Shown piece by piece: positions 52,090-64,000 of a stretch of 64,000 bases of DNA. This DNA is from Rostratula benghalensis (taxonomy: Eukaryota; Chordata; Aves; Charadriiformes; Rostratulidae). Each line of letters opens with the position of its first letter. Position 1 is the first letter of the stretch. Location of the stretch: positions 2,322,285 through 2,386,284 of the forward strand of contig VXAI01000087.1 in the NCBI GenBank assembly GCA_013399305.1, given 5' to 3'. Under the pieces are notes generated by a model. The model worked only from the letters and a program-made list of their open reading frames with translations, did no database searches and was not told the origin of the DNA. Position numbers and translations under genes: made by a program.

Positions 52090-52215
52090 GTGCTCATCCA
52101 AGAGATATCAGGGTGGTTGAAGTCCCCCTTGAGGATGAGGGCTTGTGTATGTGAGGCTGGTGATATCTGCCTACAGAAGGCCTCATCCCTTCAGTCTTCC
52201 TGGTCAGGTGGCCTG
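52090..52215 (-). mobile_element. CR1 LINE endonuclease-domain fragment
   Basis: The plus strand 'atatcagggtggttgaagtc' followed by 'cccttgaggatgagggcttg' and 'gaaggcctcatcccttcagt' is the reverse complement of the CR1 AP-endonuclease region. On the minus strand it encodes GDFNHPDISW (about 52104-52133), the conserved GDFN motif of this nuclease family, which nicks target DNA. The rest is out of frame. It lies inside a 215-codon plus-strand open frame (51892-52539) that starts in unique DNA, crosses this antisense piece and a poly-A run, and so is unlikely to be a gene. Confidence 0.85.
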
Positions 52216-55200
52216 CAGTATTATGCTGCGTTATGTTATGATACACTACGTTTCATTTTACATATATTTGCATTACGAAGTATAGAAAATATAGAGAATT
52301 CACTCTGTGTAATATTCCAGTGTTTCTCACATCAATTAAAAAAAAAAAAAAAGGGTCTCACAAATAACACTTTTAAAAACGTGCAACATTCTGACATACA
52401 AATTCTAAGCCCAGGGGAAGCTGGATTTTTCTCCAGTGCTTTAGTTACTAATCGTGCAGGTCAATCAGCCAAGACATATCGTTACCATGTTTTGGAGAAC
52501 ATCAAGCCTGTTTCCTGTGGGATCATTTATTGGTATTAGGACACTTTGGATTACTGGAAAACCCATACACTATTAATGGTTGTGCCTGGGATTATATTCT
52601 TTTACCAATCAATAATTGGTTTTAAGATCTGAAATCACAGCTGCTGCACAGTATCACCTTAACTTCCTAAATAGCATAATTGCACAGACTGTTAGTGATA
52701 CTGGCACTGCTGCACCAATCTGCAGTCTTTGCTTCTCAGTAACTATACAAAAATAGTTTTGTCCTTCACTGTAGCAATGACATTACATCTTCATAGTTAC
52801 TGTGATGGGTAGGGTAGGATATTATCCAGTCTTGGGTTTTGTGCCTCTACCGGAGGTCATGTAAGTGTAACCAGAAACCAATATATATTTTAAAAGCACC
52901 TCAAAAGTCCCTATAAATTTAAGTTCAGGGTATCTGTGACCTTCTTCTACTTGATCTTTCTTCCTTGTCTTATTCCCACTCAGAAAAAGGCCTAGGATTG
53001 AGAATGGTAACATCAGTTAAAATTATCTCCTTAGAAAGCACAGGGGAGAAAAGGAGGTAAATTCCTATGTTCCTGCTAAGTTGGTGGATTAAAACAGACA
53101 TTTTAGACTAGAAAACTGGAGATGAAATAGTTTGATTAGGCTAGAGCTTGGACAGTGTGTTGCCATTTCAAGTCTGTTGGGAAAGCGGATACAATTTTGT
53201 GTTTGGAGGAAACTGCTTTGAAAGCAAAGGAGTAAGAGAAAACATCTCCGAAACTTTTACTCTTTCAGCATGAAAAAAATCCCTTCACAAAACTGTACAA
53301 GTTTGCCTGTATCAACCACAACTTATGCAACACGTTTTTTGACTGGCCTGAAAGACCAAAGTTTAGCAAAGGAGGTTCACACCTTGCTTTGCAGTTTAGC
53401 TCTGTGGATATCTATCCTGACCTTCAAAAAAATGCAGAGGTGTTAGCCAGTTGCCAAACCTTATTCCTTTTCTGAAGTTAAAAATTAAGTTTATTTTCCT
53501 GTTCTGGCCTTACCACTTTTCATAATTTTATCTAAAATCACACAGTGCCCACTGCTTTGTAGAACACTGTAGCTACCGGAAACCCACGGCTACATATTAA
53601 GCTCATTTATTTTACGCCACAAGTTAGTCTGTCATTTCTGGTTATGGGGAATGGTTAAAAATTATACCACATATCCATTTTGAGGAAAACAACAGAAGCC
53701 AACTACTATAGTACTTCTACTTATCTTAAAACATGATTTCAAGTCAGTCTCAAACATCAGAGAACCCTAGCTCATGACTTACTTTTACAGGTTAGAGCCA
53801 CAGTCCTGCAGTTTTTTATTACTGTTTGCAGTTTATTTTGTTCTTTTCACTTCCAGTTTCCGTTCCAGTTTACTCCACCAGTAACTTAACATCCACCTAC
53901 TTTAATCTGTTATTGGGATTAATGAACAACACCTGCCACAGTGACTTCCTGGGATGCCCGGAGCTTTAAACATCTATTATTTTTTTTTAAGTAAGTCATA
54001 CTACAAAGAGTAAAGAAAGTAGATCTGCTGTTCTGACTCATGTGCTAAGTCTTTACAGACCTTAGGATGCAATATTACATTAACAGTGATTACAACAAAA
54101 TTAAACCTCAGTTGTTACCAAATAGTTGTTGTCTTAGAGAAAATTTTTATGCAGATCACAAAACTTGTACACCTGTACCTGATAAACAGTTTCTGATTCA
54201 AACTGGTATTATTTCTACTGTATTTACATGTAAATATTTTATTCTTCTGGCTTCAGAAGTACTTGCAGTATACAAATTCCCTAAGTGAATCAACAGAATG
54301 TGAACATATATTTAATGGGTTGGCACTCTGAACACTGAAGCAGAGCATAATGGGTTAAAGTAATAAACACACTAGACTTGAGTAATGTACCTGATTCTAC
54401 ATTCTAAACAAATTCATACAGTTCCATGCTTCATAAATCAATCCTACTCATTCTTTTTTCAACTTCTAAATCTATTCTTAATTTTAAATGGTGTTTTCTG
54501 CATCCCCTATTTCATAACCTTTTCACACAATTTCTTCTCTCTCTATGTCCACCTTCTATATTACTTGCCCTTTATAATCTTCTTATATTTGTTTGCTAGT
54601 TCAATTGCTATTTATACAATAATCTCACAGACCTCTAATTTTTAAATTGTTTAGGAAGAAGTCATTGAGAATAATCAATGTCTGAAATTTGAATGTCATT
54701 ACTTATCTTTGATGGAATACATGAGGCATGTAGTATATTTTCTGTCAGAACTGAATCAACATGACTTTTCTGTCTTGGTTCAAATAATTGTGTTTGCAAA
54801 TGTCTATGAATATGCTTTATTTAAATGAAATATCTGAGTGAACAATATGCTTGTAAACCCTTGCATAATAGTATTCAGAAAAGAGAACACGGAAAGTTAC
54901 GACTGAAGAAGAAAAGAATTTTATTTACAATTTTGAGCAGTCATTCATGGCTATTTTTTTATCATTTGCTCTTCTCTAGTTTCAGGTAACAGAAAGAGAT
55001 AAGCCTGTGCCTCAGAATTTGTGCAGAAACTCCAAGTGTGGCAGTCCGTCTCGCAATACAACAAGTTTCCCATTGTCTCTTGTCAAATCAGCTTTCAAGT
55101 ATTAAAAAAATAAATAATATTTCCAAATAGTGTATACAATAATCACAAACACAAAGCTCTTAATCCAATCTGTGCAAATAGATTCTGAAATATGTACTAG

Positions 55201-55967
55201 CACATCCTGAGGCAATTCTATATTTAGCATAATAAATGTTATAGGAATCCAAGGTCATTAAGAAGAGCCATTTAAATAACATTAATCCTTGGTTTAAAAG
55301 TCATCACAGATAGTTGGAACCTAACTTATCCCCAGTGAGCTTTCAAGTCCTGGTATATTAAATTCTGACCTGAGTTGTAGGAAAGAAGAGCAGCAAGTGT
55401 ACATACAGCAACATGAATATCTGGAAATACCAGTGAAGCAGAGCAAGTCTTCTGCTCTTTATTGGCACAAAGAAGCTGCTGGAAAGCTTACAAATGCACA
55501 AATGTGAGAAACCATGGTCTGTAGAAAATTAAGTTAGACAGCTGGCATTGACCAAGTGCCTGATCCCAGTGACTACGATGCCAGGTCACCGAGGTAAATG
55601 AGAATTATTCACAGTGGTCTTTTCCTCATTAAATAAATTCTTAATGAATAAGTTTCTTTTGCCATCAGCTGTCACTACAATGAGCAGAAAGCTTTGAAAT
55701 AAGTTGTGATACAGAGGATGTGATCATTTTCATAGCCACACAGACATGGGTATGGGAACAGCTGATACTTTTTTTACAGGATATGTATCATCAGTTTTAA
55801 TGATTTCTGACATCGCATGTACCATCATGAGATCCCTTGTCAGAAAAAGAATAATAGCAATCAACCAAACAAAAAATCCATCACATTACTTTTGTTCCAA
55901 ATCCAGTTCAACTGTTCTTCATTAAAAGCAGTTGAAAGACTGGCTAAAAGTGTGCAGGCAACACCTT
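52216..55967. other. AT-rich non-coding stretch
   Basis: No gene or transposon recognised. A 15-base poly-A lies at 52338-52352. The open frames 54067-54288 and 54385-54645 (+) are hydrophobic, from T-rich DNA, without recognisable features. Confidence 0.5.
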
Positions 55968-56430
55968 CAACTGGAGAAGTCAATGTTTGTTTAGGGCACC
56001 ACATTTCGAGAAAGCTGTGACCCAGCTGGAGGAAGTGCAGAAAGGAATAACAAATAAGACCAACTATCTAAAAACCATGATTATGAGGAGAGACAGGAAG
56101 AAATGATACTGCTTAGTCTGAAGAAGAGGATGCGAAAGAGAATGCTACAACAGTCTTCAAATATGCAAAATATTACTGTAAACTATGAAAAGAAGAATGG
56201 AAAAATCTGTTCTCCAGATCTCATTTGGGAATAAGACTAAAAATCATGGGATTAAATTGCAGTTGAAGTGATTTAGTTTAGACATTACCAAAAAATATGA
56301 AATATTAAAAAAAAAAAAAAAAAAAAAAGAAGTACTCTCTGGAAGTGATTTCTTGGGAAGGTTCTGGATTACCCATTATTAGAGGTTTTTATGAAAAGAC
56401 TTGGTGAGCAGCAGGGAGGAATAACAAGTG
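55968..56430 (+). mobile_element. Ancient CR1 LINE, ORF2 C-terminal region
   Basis: Sense-strand segments in CR1 order: 'gggcaccacatttcgagaaa', 'gacccagctggaggaagtgc', 'cttagtctgaagaagaggat', 'gggattaaattgcagttgaa', 'agtttagacattaccaaaaa', 'gggaaggttctggattaccc' and 'attattagaggtttttatga'. The divergence is much higher than in the other copies and points to an old CR1 subfamily. A 22-base poly-A (56307-56328) splits it, taking the place of the short stretch that normally follows the RKNF-coding segment. No open frame, inert. Confidence 0.75.
56307..56328. repeat. Poly-A tract, 22 bases, inside old CR1
   Basis: A run lying exactly at the AAAAA-rich point of the CR1 C-terminal coding region; probably expanded in place. 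Confidence 0.85.
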
Positions 56431-57849
56431 TAAAGGTAGAGGCCAACTCCACCAAGGAACAATTTATTCCAGAGAGTAATCTGTCCCTGTAGCGAAATCT
56501 TTTTGGTCATCTGTGAAAGAGATAGTCTTTCTCTTTCTCTGCTCCTCTTAAAACCAGTTGCTTACTTTGCTTTAGGTTCACAGTGATTTTAACAAAGTAA
56601 GTTTCTGTCCTTGTGAACAATTGAGACTAATGAAATACAACTGTTTAGTATCATTTAAATGCAAGTGATGCTTCTCAAAATTTGCACAAGTGCGTTTTTG
56701 TAAAGGACTAAGATGGATACTGAATGAGAAGACATAACCCAACGGAGCATGTGACTGAAGGTGGAACCTCAATCTCCTTATAATAATTGCCCTGGTAATT
56801 TCAGTGCCACATGGGCCTCTCTTCAGTTTTGTGTTGCTAAAGTGCTGTGCCTCACAGTTACCCTCTGGGGATGAGAACTGAAATACAGTGAGGGTTACTT
56901 TCCCATCACAAATCCTTCCATGCCACTTTCAAGGTGGGTTTCTTGATAAATGATGCCAATGTGCTATATTGACAGCTGGAATAATAATGATTTTTCAGTT
57001 TGTGTAGTTTTAGCAGGATATTCACTCATGGACCACAATCCTGTTGTGACAGATGTTGCACAAACTCCAGTACAGAAATGGTTTATAATCACAATAATTT
57101 CTTTCCTTTTTTTTAACCTGATTTACTGAACATCCTTGTTTTGATAAGGATCAAATAGTCACCAGAACTGGAATGACATGCAGATGAATTTGTAGGCAAT
57201 TGGAAGCTCATTTTCATTATTATTTCATTGGATCGGGATATGTATAGAGACAGAATTGATCTCTTTATTCTGCTGGAAATATTTTCCAGGATTCAATGGG
57301 AAACTGTGCTCTGATGCAGACATATCAGGGACTTCAGCTTTGATGTCCACTCATAAAGAGTAAAGACCACATGTATTGTTTTTAGGTGCCATGAAACTTT
57401 AGAGGTGTAAAAGTTGTGTAAGCCCACACTGGTCAATTTAAGTTCCTTTCAAATCCTTTGGACAGAAACAATCATTTACAGAGGACCATCCATCCTGTCC
57501 TAACCAAACTGTTTATAATATCTAGAAATGACTAGGTGATTTCACCTCTAAAAGTAGCTGCATATCTCTTTGATGGAGGGGAATTCCAGGTTAACTATCT
57601 TGTATTTAAGCAACAAAATGTTAAGATGCTCAAAATTGTCTATTACCTTTTTCTAAGTTGCATCCTCTGCTTCTGTTAACCACCTCCTCATCTGCTCTTC
57701 ACCCAGGTGACTTTCTTGAATCCAAAAGTACATTTTTTTGCAAACTGAACAAAATGAAACAAGTTGAATAAAAGCAAATGATGTCTGCATAAAATTGATT
57801 CTAATTTTTTTTTTTTCCTCAGAGGAATGTTTTTCCCATTCATAGCTGT
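56431..57849. other. Non-coding stretch, nothing recognised
   Basis: Unique-looking sequence. The open frame 56578-56772 (-) has no recognisable features. Confidence 0.5.
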
Positions 57850-58440
57850 AACATAAAGGTCTTTGTGGGGTGCTCCCCTTACCCACACAGTGGGTGGCCT
57901 GGGTAGCATGGGTGGGTGCGTGCGCATCCTGTGTGCCAGCCTGCCAGGAGGGGATCTGCCCAAACCAACCACGTTAAAGACAAAGACCACCACCAGCCAA
58001 ATTAAACAGTAACCAGAGAATCGAACACAAGAAGACAAATTCTGTTCAATAGAATAAAAGAAACAGAAATACAGACGGAGCCAGGCTGAAAATAGGAATA
58101 AAGGCAGGATGAAGTGATGTCAGGTGGGGGAGACCCTGCAGGGGCACTGGCAGCAGCCAGCAGGCACCAGCAGCAGCATGGGAGGGACCAGGAGACCGTG
58201 GGGACCCATGGGCTAGGGACATAGGGAGACTACCTGGGGTCTGTGGGATATCAGGGTTTGTGTGTGCTCCTGGGGATTAGTTATGGGGATTGGGAAAAGT
58301 GTAGCTGTTTATCAATGCTCTGTAGGTGTCTAGTATCATGATTTATCTGTTATATTACCAATATTGATCCTGAATGTATAGTTCACTGTGGGTTAATTAC
58401 ATGTCCTTAATAAAGTAATAAAGTGCTTCCATTCTGATTC
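57850..58440. mobile_element. G+C-rich island, candidate solo LTR, unidentified
   Basis: A sharp rise in G+C and CpG (for example 'gggtgcgtgcgcatcc' near 57914 and G-rich 'cagcagcatgggagggacca' near 58173) is followed by a T/A-rich part with AATAAAGTAATAAAGTGC at about 58411-58428. That layout (G+C-rich U3-like part, polyadenylation signals near the right edge) would suit a retroviral-type LTR in + orientation. I could not find matching TG...CA ends or a target-site duplication. The minus-strand open frame 57688-58038 overlaps it but is not recognised. A CpG-rich unique sequence such as a promoter fragment remains possible. Confidence 0.35.
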
Positions 58441-59747
58441 TGGCCTAAACTATGGGAAGTGACTAGCTTTTTCCTAGTGACTGCCTTTCCCAGGGAAACA
58501 TGCTTAGCAACCAGCTACAATTAGTAGTGAATTACTTGTACACAGTTCAAACAATAAAAGCAAACACCATTGATGATGATGAAATGCTTGCAATTTTACA
58601 TCCACATTTCTCTCATCTGTATTCACAAGACTACAAGACTTAATAAATTTTAACTAAACTATGCCATTAATTCCCAACATTGATATCAAGACGTAGTAGT
58701 AATAGGAATGGAACTATACTTTAGTCTTATCCACTGTATACTGATGAATTTTCTGATGTATTTCTGGCATTTTTTCATTTCCACTTTCTAAGATAATTTC
58801 TCCTGGCAGAGGACTTTTATTTGGTCATGTTATTCATATTACTCATCTAGACTTAGGAATATGGGGGGAAAAAAAAAGCACGCAAATATTCTTTTGCTTT
58901 CTAGAATGAAAACCAGACCTGTTCAAGGATTTAACTGGTTGAAGAAGAAAAAAGCTTTACCACACTCCAAGAGGAGAAACTACAATGCTTAATTTGTTAC
59001 AATCATAAGTACTTTCATTCAAACAAAAAAAGAAAACAAGCAGAACAATTGATGTTTTGCCAAACTCTGTCTTCCACAGAACTGTAAGTAAATGATTAAA
59101 GGCATAATTAAGTCCCTTAGATGTTTCAGTTTCTGGCTGTGATAATATCAGCCATCTCTGTATAGTTTATTTATATGTGCATAATATACATGTACTTGTA
59201 TTTGTATATGGATCTGTATATATATATATATATATATACAAACCCATGGGTATATGTGCACAGACACCCTGGAAATGAAAGCAAGTGAGAAAGACTGCTG
59301 ATTTCACAGGAAGCATGTTAAATAAATAAATAAGTCATCCTTGGTATCTGTCAAAACTAAAATGGAATATTGCTGTATGTGCAGCATTCCCCTTTACCTC
59401 ATATTTTTCCTAGCCCAGCTAGAGGTGTTGGTTAAGGGCTGCTGTAGATAATGTTAACTGAACCTTTGGGAAAACCATAATGAAGTCATATTCTACAGAC
59501 CTGCTGCACACTAATGCATTCGTTGCTCATTTGGGTACCGTAATGTATCTAAATAATTAGGCTATGCAGCACTGCAGTGAAAAAGATTAAAACAAAACAA
59601 AGCAACTCCCTGACCCCTGCCTAGTTAAGCAGGATTCCAGTATTGCCAGTGCCATGTGTTCTATACTCATGAATCAGGATTCTGAATTGTAAAAGTGGCT
59701 TAAGGATCATGGCCTTCAACAACACAATGTGGATTCCCTCCTAGCTA
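58441..59747. other. AT-rich non-coding stretch
   Basis: No gene recognised. Includes the (TA)n tract at 59217-59238. Confidence 0.5.
59217..59238. repeat. (TA)11 microsatellite
   Basis: Eleven uninterrupted TA units, flanked by imperfect TATATG/TATACA. Confidence 0.92.
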
Positions 59748-59979
59748 GCAAGAAGTTTATTATGGTGAGGGTGGTGAAGCACTAGGACAGGTTGCCCAGA
59801 GAGATGGTAGGTGCTCCATCCCTGGAAACATTCAAGGTCAGGTTGGACAGGGCTCTGAGCAACCTGATTTAGTTGAAGATTTCCCTGCTCATTGCAGGGG
59901 GTTTGGACTAGGTGACTTTTAAAGGTCCCTTCCAACCCAAACTTTTATGATTTTATGATTCTATGATTTTATGATTCTT
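59748..59979 (+). mobile_element. CR1 LINE 3' end with intact 8-bp tail repeat
   Basis: The last coding segment ('agggtggtgaagcactagga', 'caggttgcccagagagatgg', 'ccctggaaacattcaaggtc', RLDRALSNLI) is followed by the 3' UTR ('ccctgctcattgcagggggt', 'aggtcccttccaacccaaac') and about four copies of ATTYTATG (59944-59976). About 230 bp, strongly 5'-truncated. It reads very close to the avian CR1 consensus I remember, so it is probably the youngest copy here. One in-frame TAG (59783-59785, from a usual TGG) breaks the C-terminal frame. The open frame 59741-59935 (-) is its shadow. Confidence 0.95.
59944..59976 (+). repeat. CR1 3' tail, (ATTYTATG)n
   Basis: About four head-to-tail copies of the octamer ATTTTATG/ATTCTATG. 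CR1 lacks a poly-A tail and ends in this repeat, which its reverse transcriptase is thought to recognise on the RNA template. Confidence 0.92.
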
Positions 59980-62900
59980 GAACATTTGTACTGCATTATT
60001 ACCATTAATCAGCTAGTATTGTTAGCATTGTAAGCTTAATATATATTCTCTGGAACAATGTTTCCTACTTTGCACTGCTATTACAATTCAATTTTTTCCT
60101 TCAATATTTTACTGGTTCATTTTCAAAGTTTCTCATTATGATAAAAAACCAAAAAATTATATAATNAAAATATATACCATAAATTATTATGTAAATAATG
60201 CATAATAAGTAGCGAATTTTTTGTTTAATTACTAAAAATTTGTTTACTGAAACTGATTTTCTCTTTTCTCAATAAAGGGGATAGTTCTATTTTATTTAGG
60301 AAAAGGATGTTTATTTCTTTCCTGCAAAATACAGTGTTCTGCAGTATTTCTTTCTCTGAATGCGTCCCTTCATCAGCAAGTTTCCCTGTTCCATTAAGTA
60401 CTTTAGACAACTCAGACCAAACTTTACATTAAAGGTGACCTTATCAACACATCCCTGCTTTCACTTATTTAGTTATAATCAAAACCTGTTCTGACACATG
60501 AAAGATGTTCTCATTATGCAAAAAATATCTGGACTGGCATAATAATTTGAAAGACATCCAACAGCTTTACCTCATCGCCAACACTGGAATCCCTCCTCAC
60601 ACTACTTCACTGCTTGATTCTTTGTATTCTGAGGTTCAGTGCAAATGCCCACAATGGACTTCATTCTTTCTGGTTTTATCAAACTGTTTACTATTAATTA
60701 ATCTATAGCAGACCAGTCAACTGATAGTTGCAATATATATTATTTTATTCTAAAAAATAAGCAAACCCCCCAAAAGTAAAGATGCAGAGACATAAATTTT
60801 TTGAGAACCTACAGTGTTTTTTTTTAAATTCAGACATTTCATTTTACGGCTCAAGTTAAATTTCAGATCCTGAGGGCCATCAGCCTTTCTCTGAGTAGAT
60901 TGATTGAACTTTTCTGAGTGAGGTTTTACTTAGTTTCAACTGAGCAATTCTGTAGTTCACTCTTTCCAATTTAAAGATGTCCAGACATTTTCAAGGACAT
61001 GATTATAATACATTATTCTCACCTTTCTAAATAAACATTATTTTCCAGAAGGCATTTCAACAGACCCTTGCAATGTCTTTAGTTATGCTTCAGTTCCCTA
61101 AACAATACACAAATAAGTTTGGGTCAAATATTCAAAGGCAATTGGATATCTAATTCTTATTGAGTATCCAAGCCTAAGAATATAGTGCCAGTATTTCAGT
61201 GATGTCCCCCTATGTGTTGTCTGATTGCAAGGACAAGCTTTTTAAGGAGCTGAAGTTAATTTCCCTCTTGGTTTGGGACTAAGCATTGCAAACTTGCACC
61301 CAGAATATATTTCTTATTTCATATTATCCCGGTAATACTGTTCAATATTTTAACATATAATTTGACATAAAGGCAAGAAAAAAAAGGGGGGGAAAAAGAA
61401 ACCCCAAAAATCTCACTGAACTCATGGTGACAATAAATGCCAGCAAAAACTTTTATACTCAGAAGCGATGCCTTGGAGACTTTATGGGGCTGTCCTGCAA
61501 GACCAGCAATAATTTATCTCTCTGGGAGGTTTGTTTGAAGTTGAAGAACATGAAGATCTTGTTGAAGTAAGACATATAGCATTAGCAGAAACAGGTAGGT
61601 CTCTTTTGTCACTTTCCATTCATTATTATGTTCCAACACTAGTAAATGAGGTCTTTTGTGTGACAATTTCCCCTTTCAGTGAAAGAGCAAAGACTGTCTT
61701 CTGAAATTTCAAAAAATCTAGGGGTTTTATAATCTGTGAAATGATAATAAAATGAATAGGTTTTCTTGCATGTATGCTGGCATAAGAAATTCAAAAGTTA
61801 CTGTGAAGCACAATATTCCTATTAGCATGAGGGAAAAAGAAATAGTCAGCAGTATATTGCTTCTCATAGCTCATGAGAATTTTTAACTTCTCAGACCACT
61901 ATATTATATATAAAGCTTTTCAGCATTATAGCAGAAATGCAGAATCTGAGTTACTGTAAACTCTGAATTTAAAGGTGCACAGTTTAGCTTTGAAGTTATT
62001 GTTTCTGTTGTTTCATTTTTGTTTCCTGTATTCGACCCCTCACAAGTCCCTGAAACTAATCAGAAATTTAGGATTCTTTGACATACTCCTTGATTTCCAA
62101 TGAAGACATACAAGCAATCATAAAATGAAAGCTATTAATTTATAGGTAAAATTAATTATAGGTGATCTTTCAGTCCCTTGTGTTTTATGTAAAATTGTTC
62201 CAGAGGTGGGATCTGACTTCTCGTAACTTACCAGTTATTTTAACAATGGTCCTGTAAGATCCTGTACAAATGTGTTTGGATGTTCTCTAGAATATAAACA
62301 TAAAATTGACAAAAAAAAAAAAAAAAAAAAGGAAAGTATTCACACCCCAATGAGCTAGTGCTTTCCGGTGTAAACTAGTTTTGTAAGCTCAAAAGAATGA
62401 ATAAGAAATAGAATTCCCTCTAATATGTTTTTTCATTTATTTCTAGAAAGTTATCAAGCACACTTTTGCTGCTTTTTTTTTTTTTTTTTAATCTTCTGTT
62501 TTTTCTAATAATACTTTCTATTTCAAGTGCGGTTTCATGTTCATGCACCCCAAACTGCAATTTATGCCCCAAAAAAGTGTAAAGATTCTTCAGCCTGGCA
62601 ATGATATTGAAGTGTATTATATCTAGCACTAGAAGTTATTCTGGAGTGACACAGAACAGTTGTGTGGAAGGGATGCATGGCTCCATGCAGGAGGTCCTCA
62701 GGGAGTCTCTTACCATAAGCTTGAAGCAAGGTGTTGTTATGGTAGTAGAGAAAACTATTAAGACAGCAAAAAACAACAAAAGGACCAACCAAATGAAATA
62801 AAATAAAAAAGAATCAACTTATTCTTGGGATTAGGCCTCATTGTTGAGACATTTATCATGACAGATGCTGCTGTGTAGTTTACAGGTATATGGCACATAT

Positions 62901-64000
62901 CTGAATATGCAACAGAACTGAAGAAATAAAATTAACTCGTTGACATCAGGAATGTGGGTGATATTCATTTGGCATGGTTTCTAAAGCTATACAAGGCTAT
63001 TTGCTAGCAAGTAATTTTTGCACTTAGTCTTAAACTGTGTCAGTGAAAACTGCTGATAGGCCATCTGGAAAACAACATTGAAATGCTCTAATTTTTTTTT
63101 TTTCTTTTAAAAAAAGGGAATTTTTTTTTTTCAATATGCTATGTAAAGATTTTCAATTAAAAATTAACAGTCAGGAAAGTAGGTGCTTAGACATCTCAGG
63201 ATATTGATAAACTTAGTGGGTAGAACATTCACAAGTGATGGGAGTGATGCATCAGTTTATCTGAACTTTTACAAGTAGAATGCTGGGTATTTTCTATCAA
63301 AATTGAAATATTTCCACAAACTACACTAGTTTCACAAAACAGGGAATTTTTACAGGAGGAAAGAAAGATTTTTAGGTTTTTGTGTTACCAGCTACAATTG
63401 CATCAAAAGACCGAAATATATTGACCACAGTCAAAAGTGCTGTGCATGAATTTTTTTTTAAAATGCCATGTGTTGAATTAAAAATCTAATTGTACATGTT
63501 GTCCTATAAATATACTTACTAATCTGCTGAATATTTGTCATTCAAACAGTAAGTTTCAAGCAGTGAGTTTCACTGGAATTGCTAGAGAGTCTGCAACATA
63601 CACAAAATAAGGCAAGAGGCAGCTCCTGGTAAGACATGCGTTTGGATTTACCAGGACTTCCCAGGGCCAAATATATCTTGCTATGACTAATTCTTTGTTT
63701 AAATAGACAGAAATATTTTGTAAGTTATCTATGATATCGTCTTATACCTTTAATATACTGTTATCAGTAACTGCTATCCTTGGACACATTGCCAGCAATA
63801 GCAACTTACAATTTATTTTTAAGAAATTCCAGGAATTTGCGAAGTGAAATGGAACCACAGATGTAACCACAAGACCCATTTATCTATCATTCCAAAACCT
63901 GACTGAATGCTTTACTCAAAAGCTAAGAAAAATTTTATAGTCTATGAAAACAGAAGGGCAAACTCAGAAAAAGAAATGGGCCAGTTTCTCTTTGACATGT
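59980..64000. other. AT-rich non-coding stretch
   Basis: No gene or transposon recognised. Contains the single ambiguous base N at 60166, a 20-base poly-A (62311-62330) and a 17-base poly-T (62473-62489). The open frames at 60505-60708 (+), 62420-62629 (-) and 62562-62792 (-) are unremarkable. Confidence 0.5.
62311..62330. repeat. Poly-A tract, 20 bases
   Basis: Uninterrupted A run after 'aatataaacataaaattgac'. The upstream AATATAAA is only a weak polyadenylation-like signal and no retrocopied gene is recognisable before it. Confidence 0.9.

Noticed and set aside
61441..61596. Candidate exon ending in the strong donor-like 'gaaacaggtaggt'
   Set aside because: All three frames between the nearest acceptor-like site (about 61500) and the donor contain stops, so it is not a coding exon; a non-coding exon cannot be shown.
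1..64000. tRNA, U6, 5S, CRISPR or bacterial-type operons
   Set aside because: A read-through for tRNA T-loop patterns, U6-like segments and spaced direct repeats found nothing convincing.

Overview
The window looks like AT-rich, non-coding nuclear DNA from a bird. The main evidence is its transposon content. At least eight pieces belong to the CR1 (chicken repeat 1) LINE family, on both strands and of different ages. One at about 59.7-60.0 kb ends in the 8-bp tail (ATTYTATG)n typical of avian CR1. I found no complete protein-coding gene, tRNA, rRNA or recognisable small RNA, and no bacterial-type features such as operons or CRISPR arrays. Open frames are short, as expected by chance at this base composition. 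The longest (51892-52539, +) runs across an antisense CR1 piece and a poly-A tract, so I do not believe it is a gene.

Layout: 1-19.7 kb is mostly unique AT-rich sequence with homopolymer tracts, a possible very old CR1 remnant near 4.9-5.1 kb, a perfect 12-bp-arm hairpin at 10.95 kb, a weak candidate exon at 12.06-12.35 kb (-) and an 18-bp perfect palindrome at 16.4 kb. A long degraded CR1 in + orientation spans 19.74-21.54 kb and is interrupted by about 250 bp of other repeat-like DNA. From 21.5 to 34.9 kb the sequence is mostly unique, with a MIR-like SINE at 24.84-24.91 kb, a CR1 3' end at 29.56-29.71 kb (-) and two blocks richer in G+C (about 32.2-32.6 and 34.1-34.65 kb). An old CR1 (-) lies at 34.9-35.4 kb, with a possible further piece at 35.5 kb. 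A short CR1 (-) lies at 45.67-45.79 kb. The densest repeat cluster is 48.0-52.2 kb: a + strand CR1 reverse transcriptase piece, a - strand CR1 reverse transcriptase piece of about 1 kb, and a - strand CR1 endonuclease piece. An ancient CR1 (+) lies at 55.97-56.43 kb, a G+C-rich block that may be a retroviral-type LTR at 57.85-58.44 kb, and the freshest-looking CR1 3' end at 59.75-59.98 kb.

Nothing here forms a pathway. The CR1 copies are 5'-truncated and carry stops, frameshifts or lost catalytic residues, so none can be active. The remainder could be intergenic sequence or intron of a large gene; the sequence alone does not decide. I did not find a convincing new biological system.
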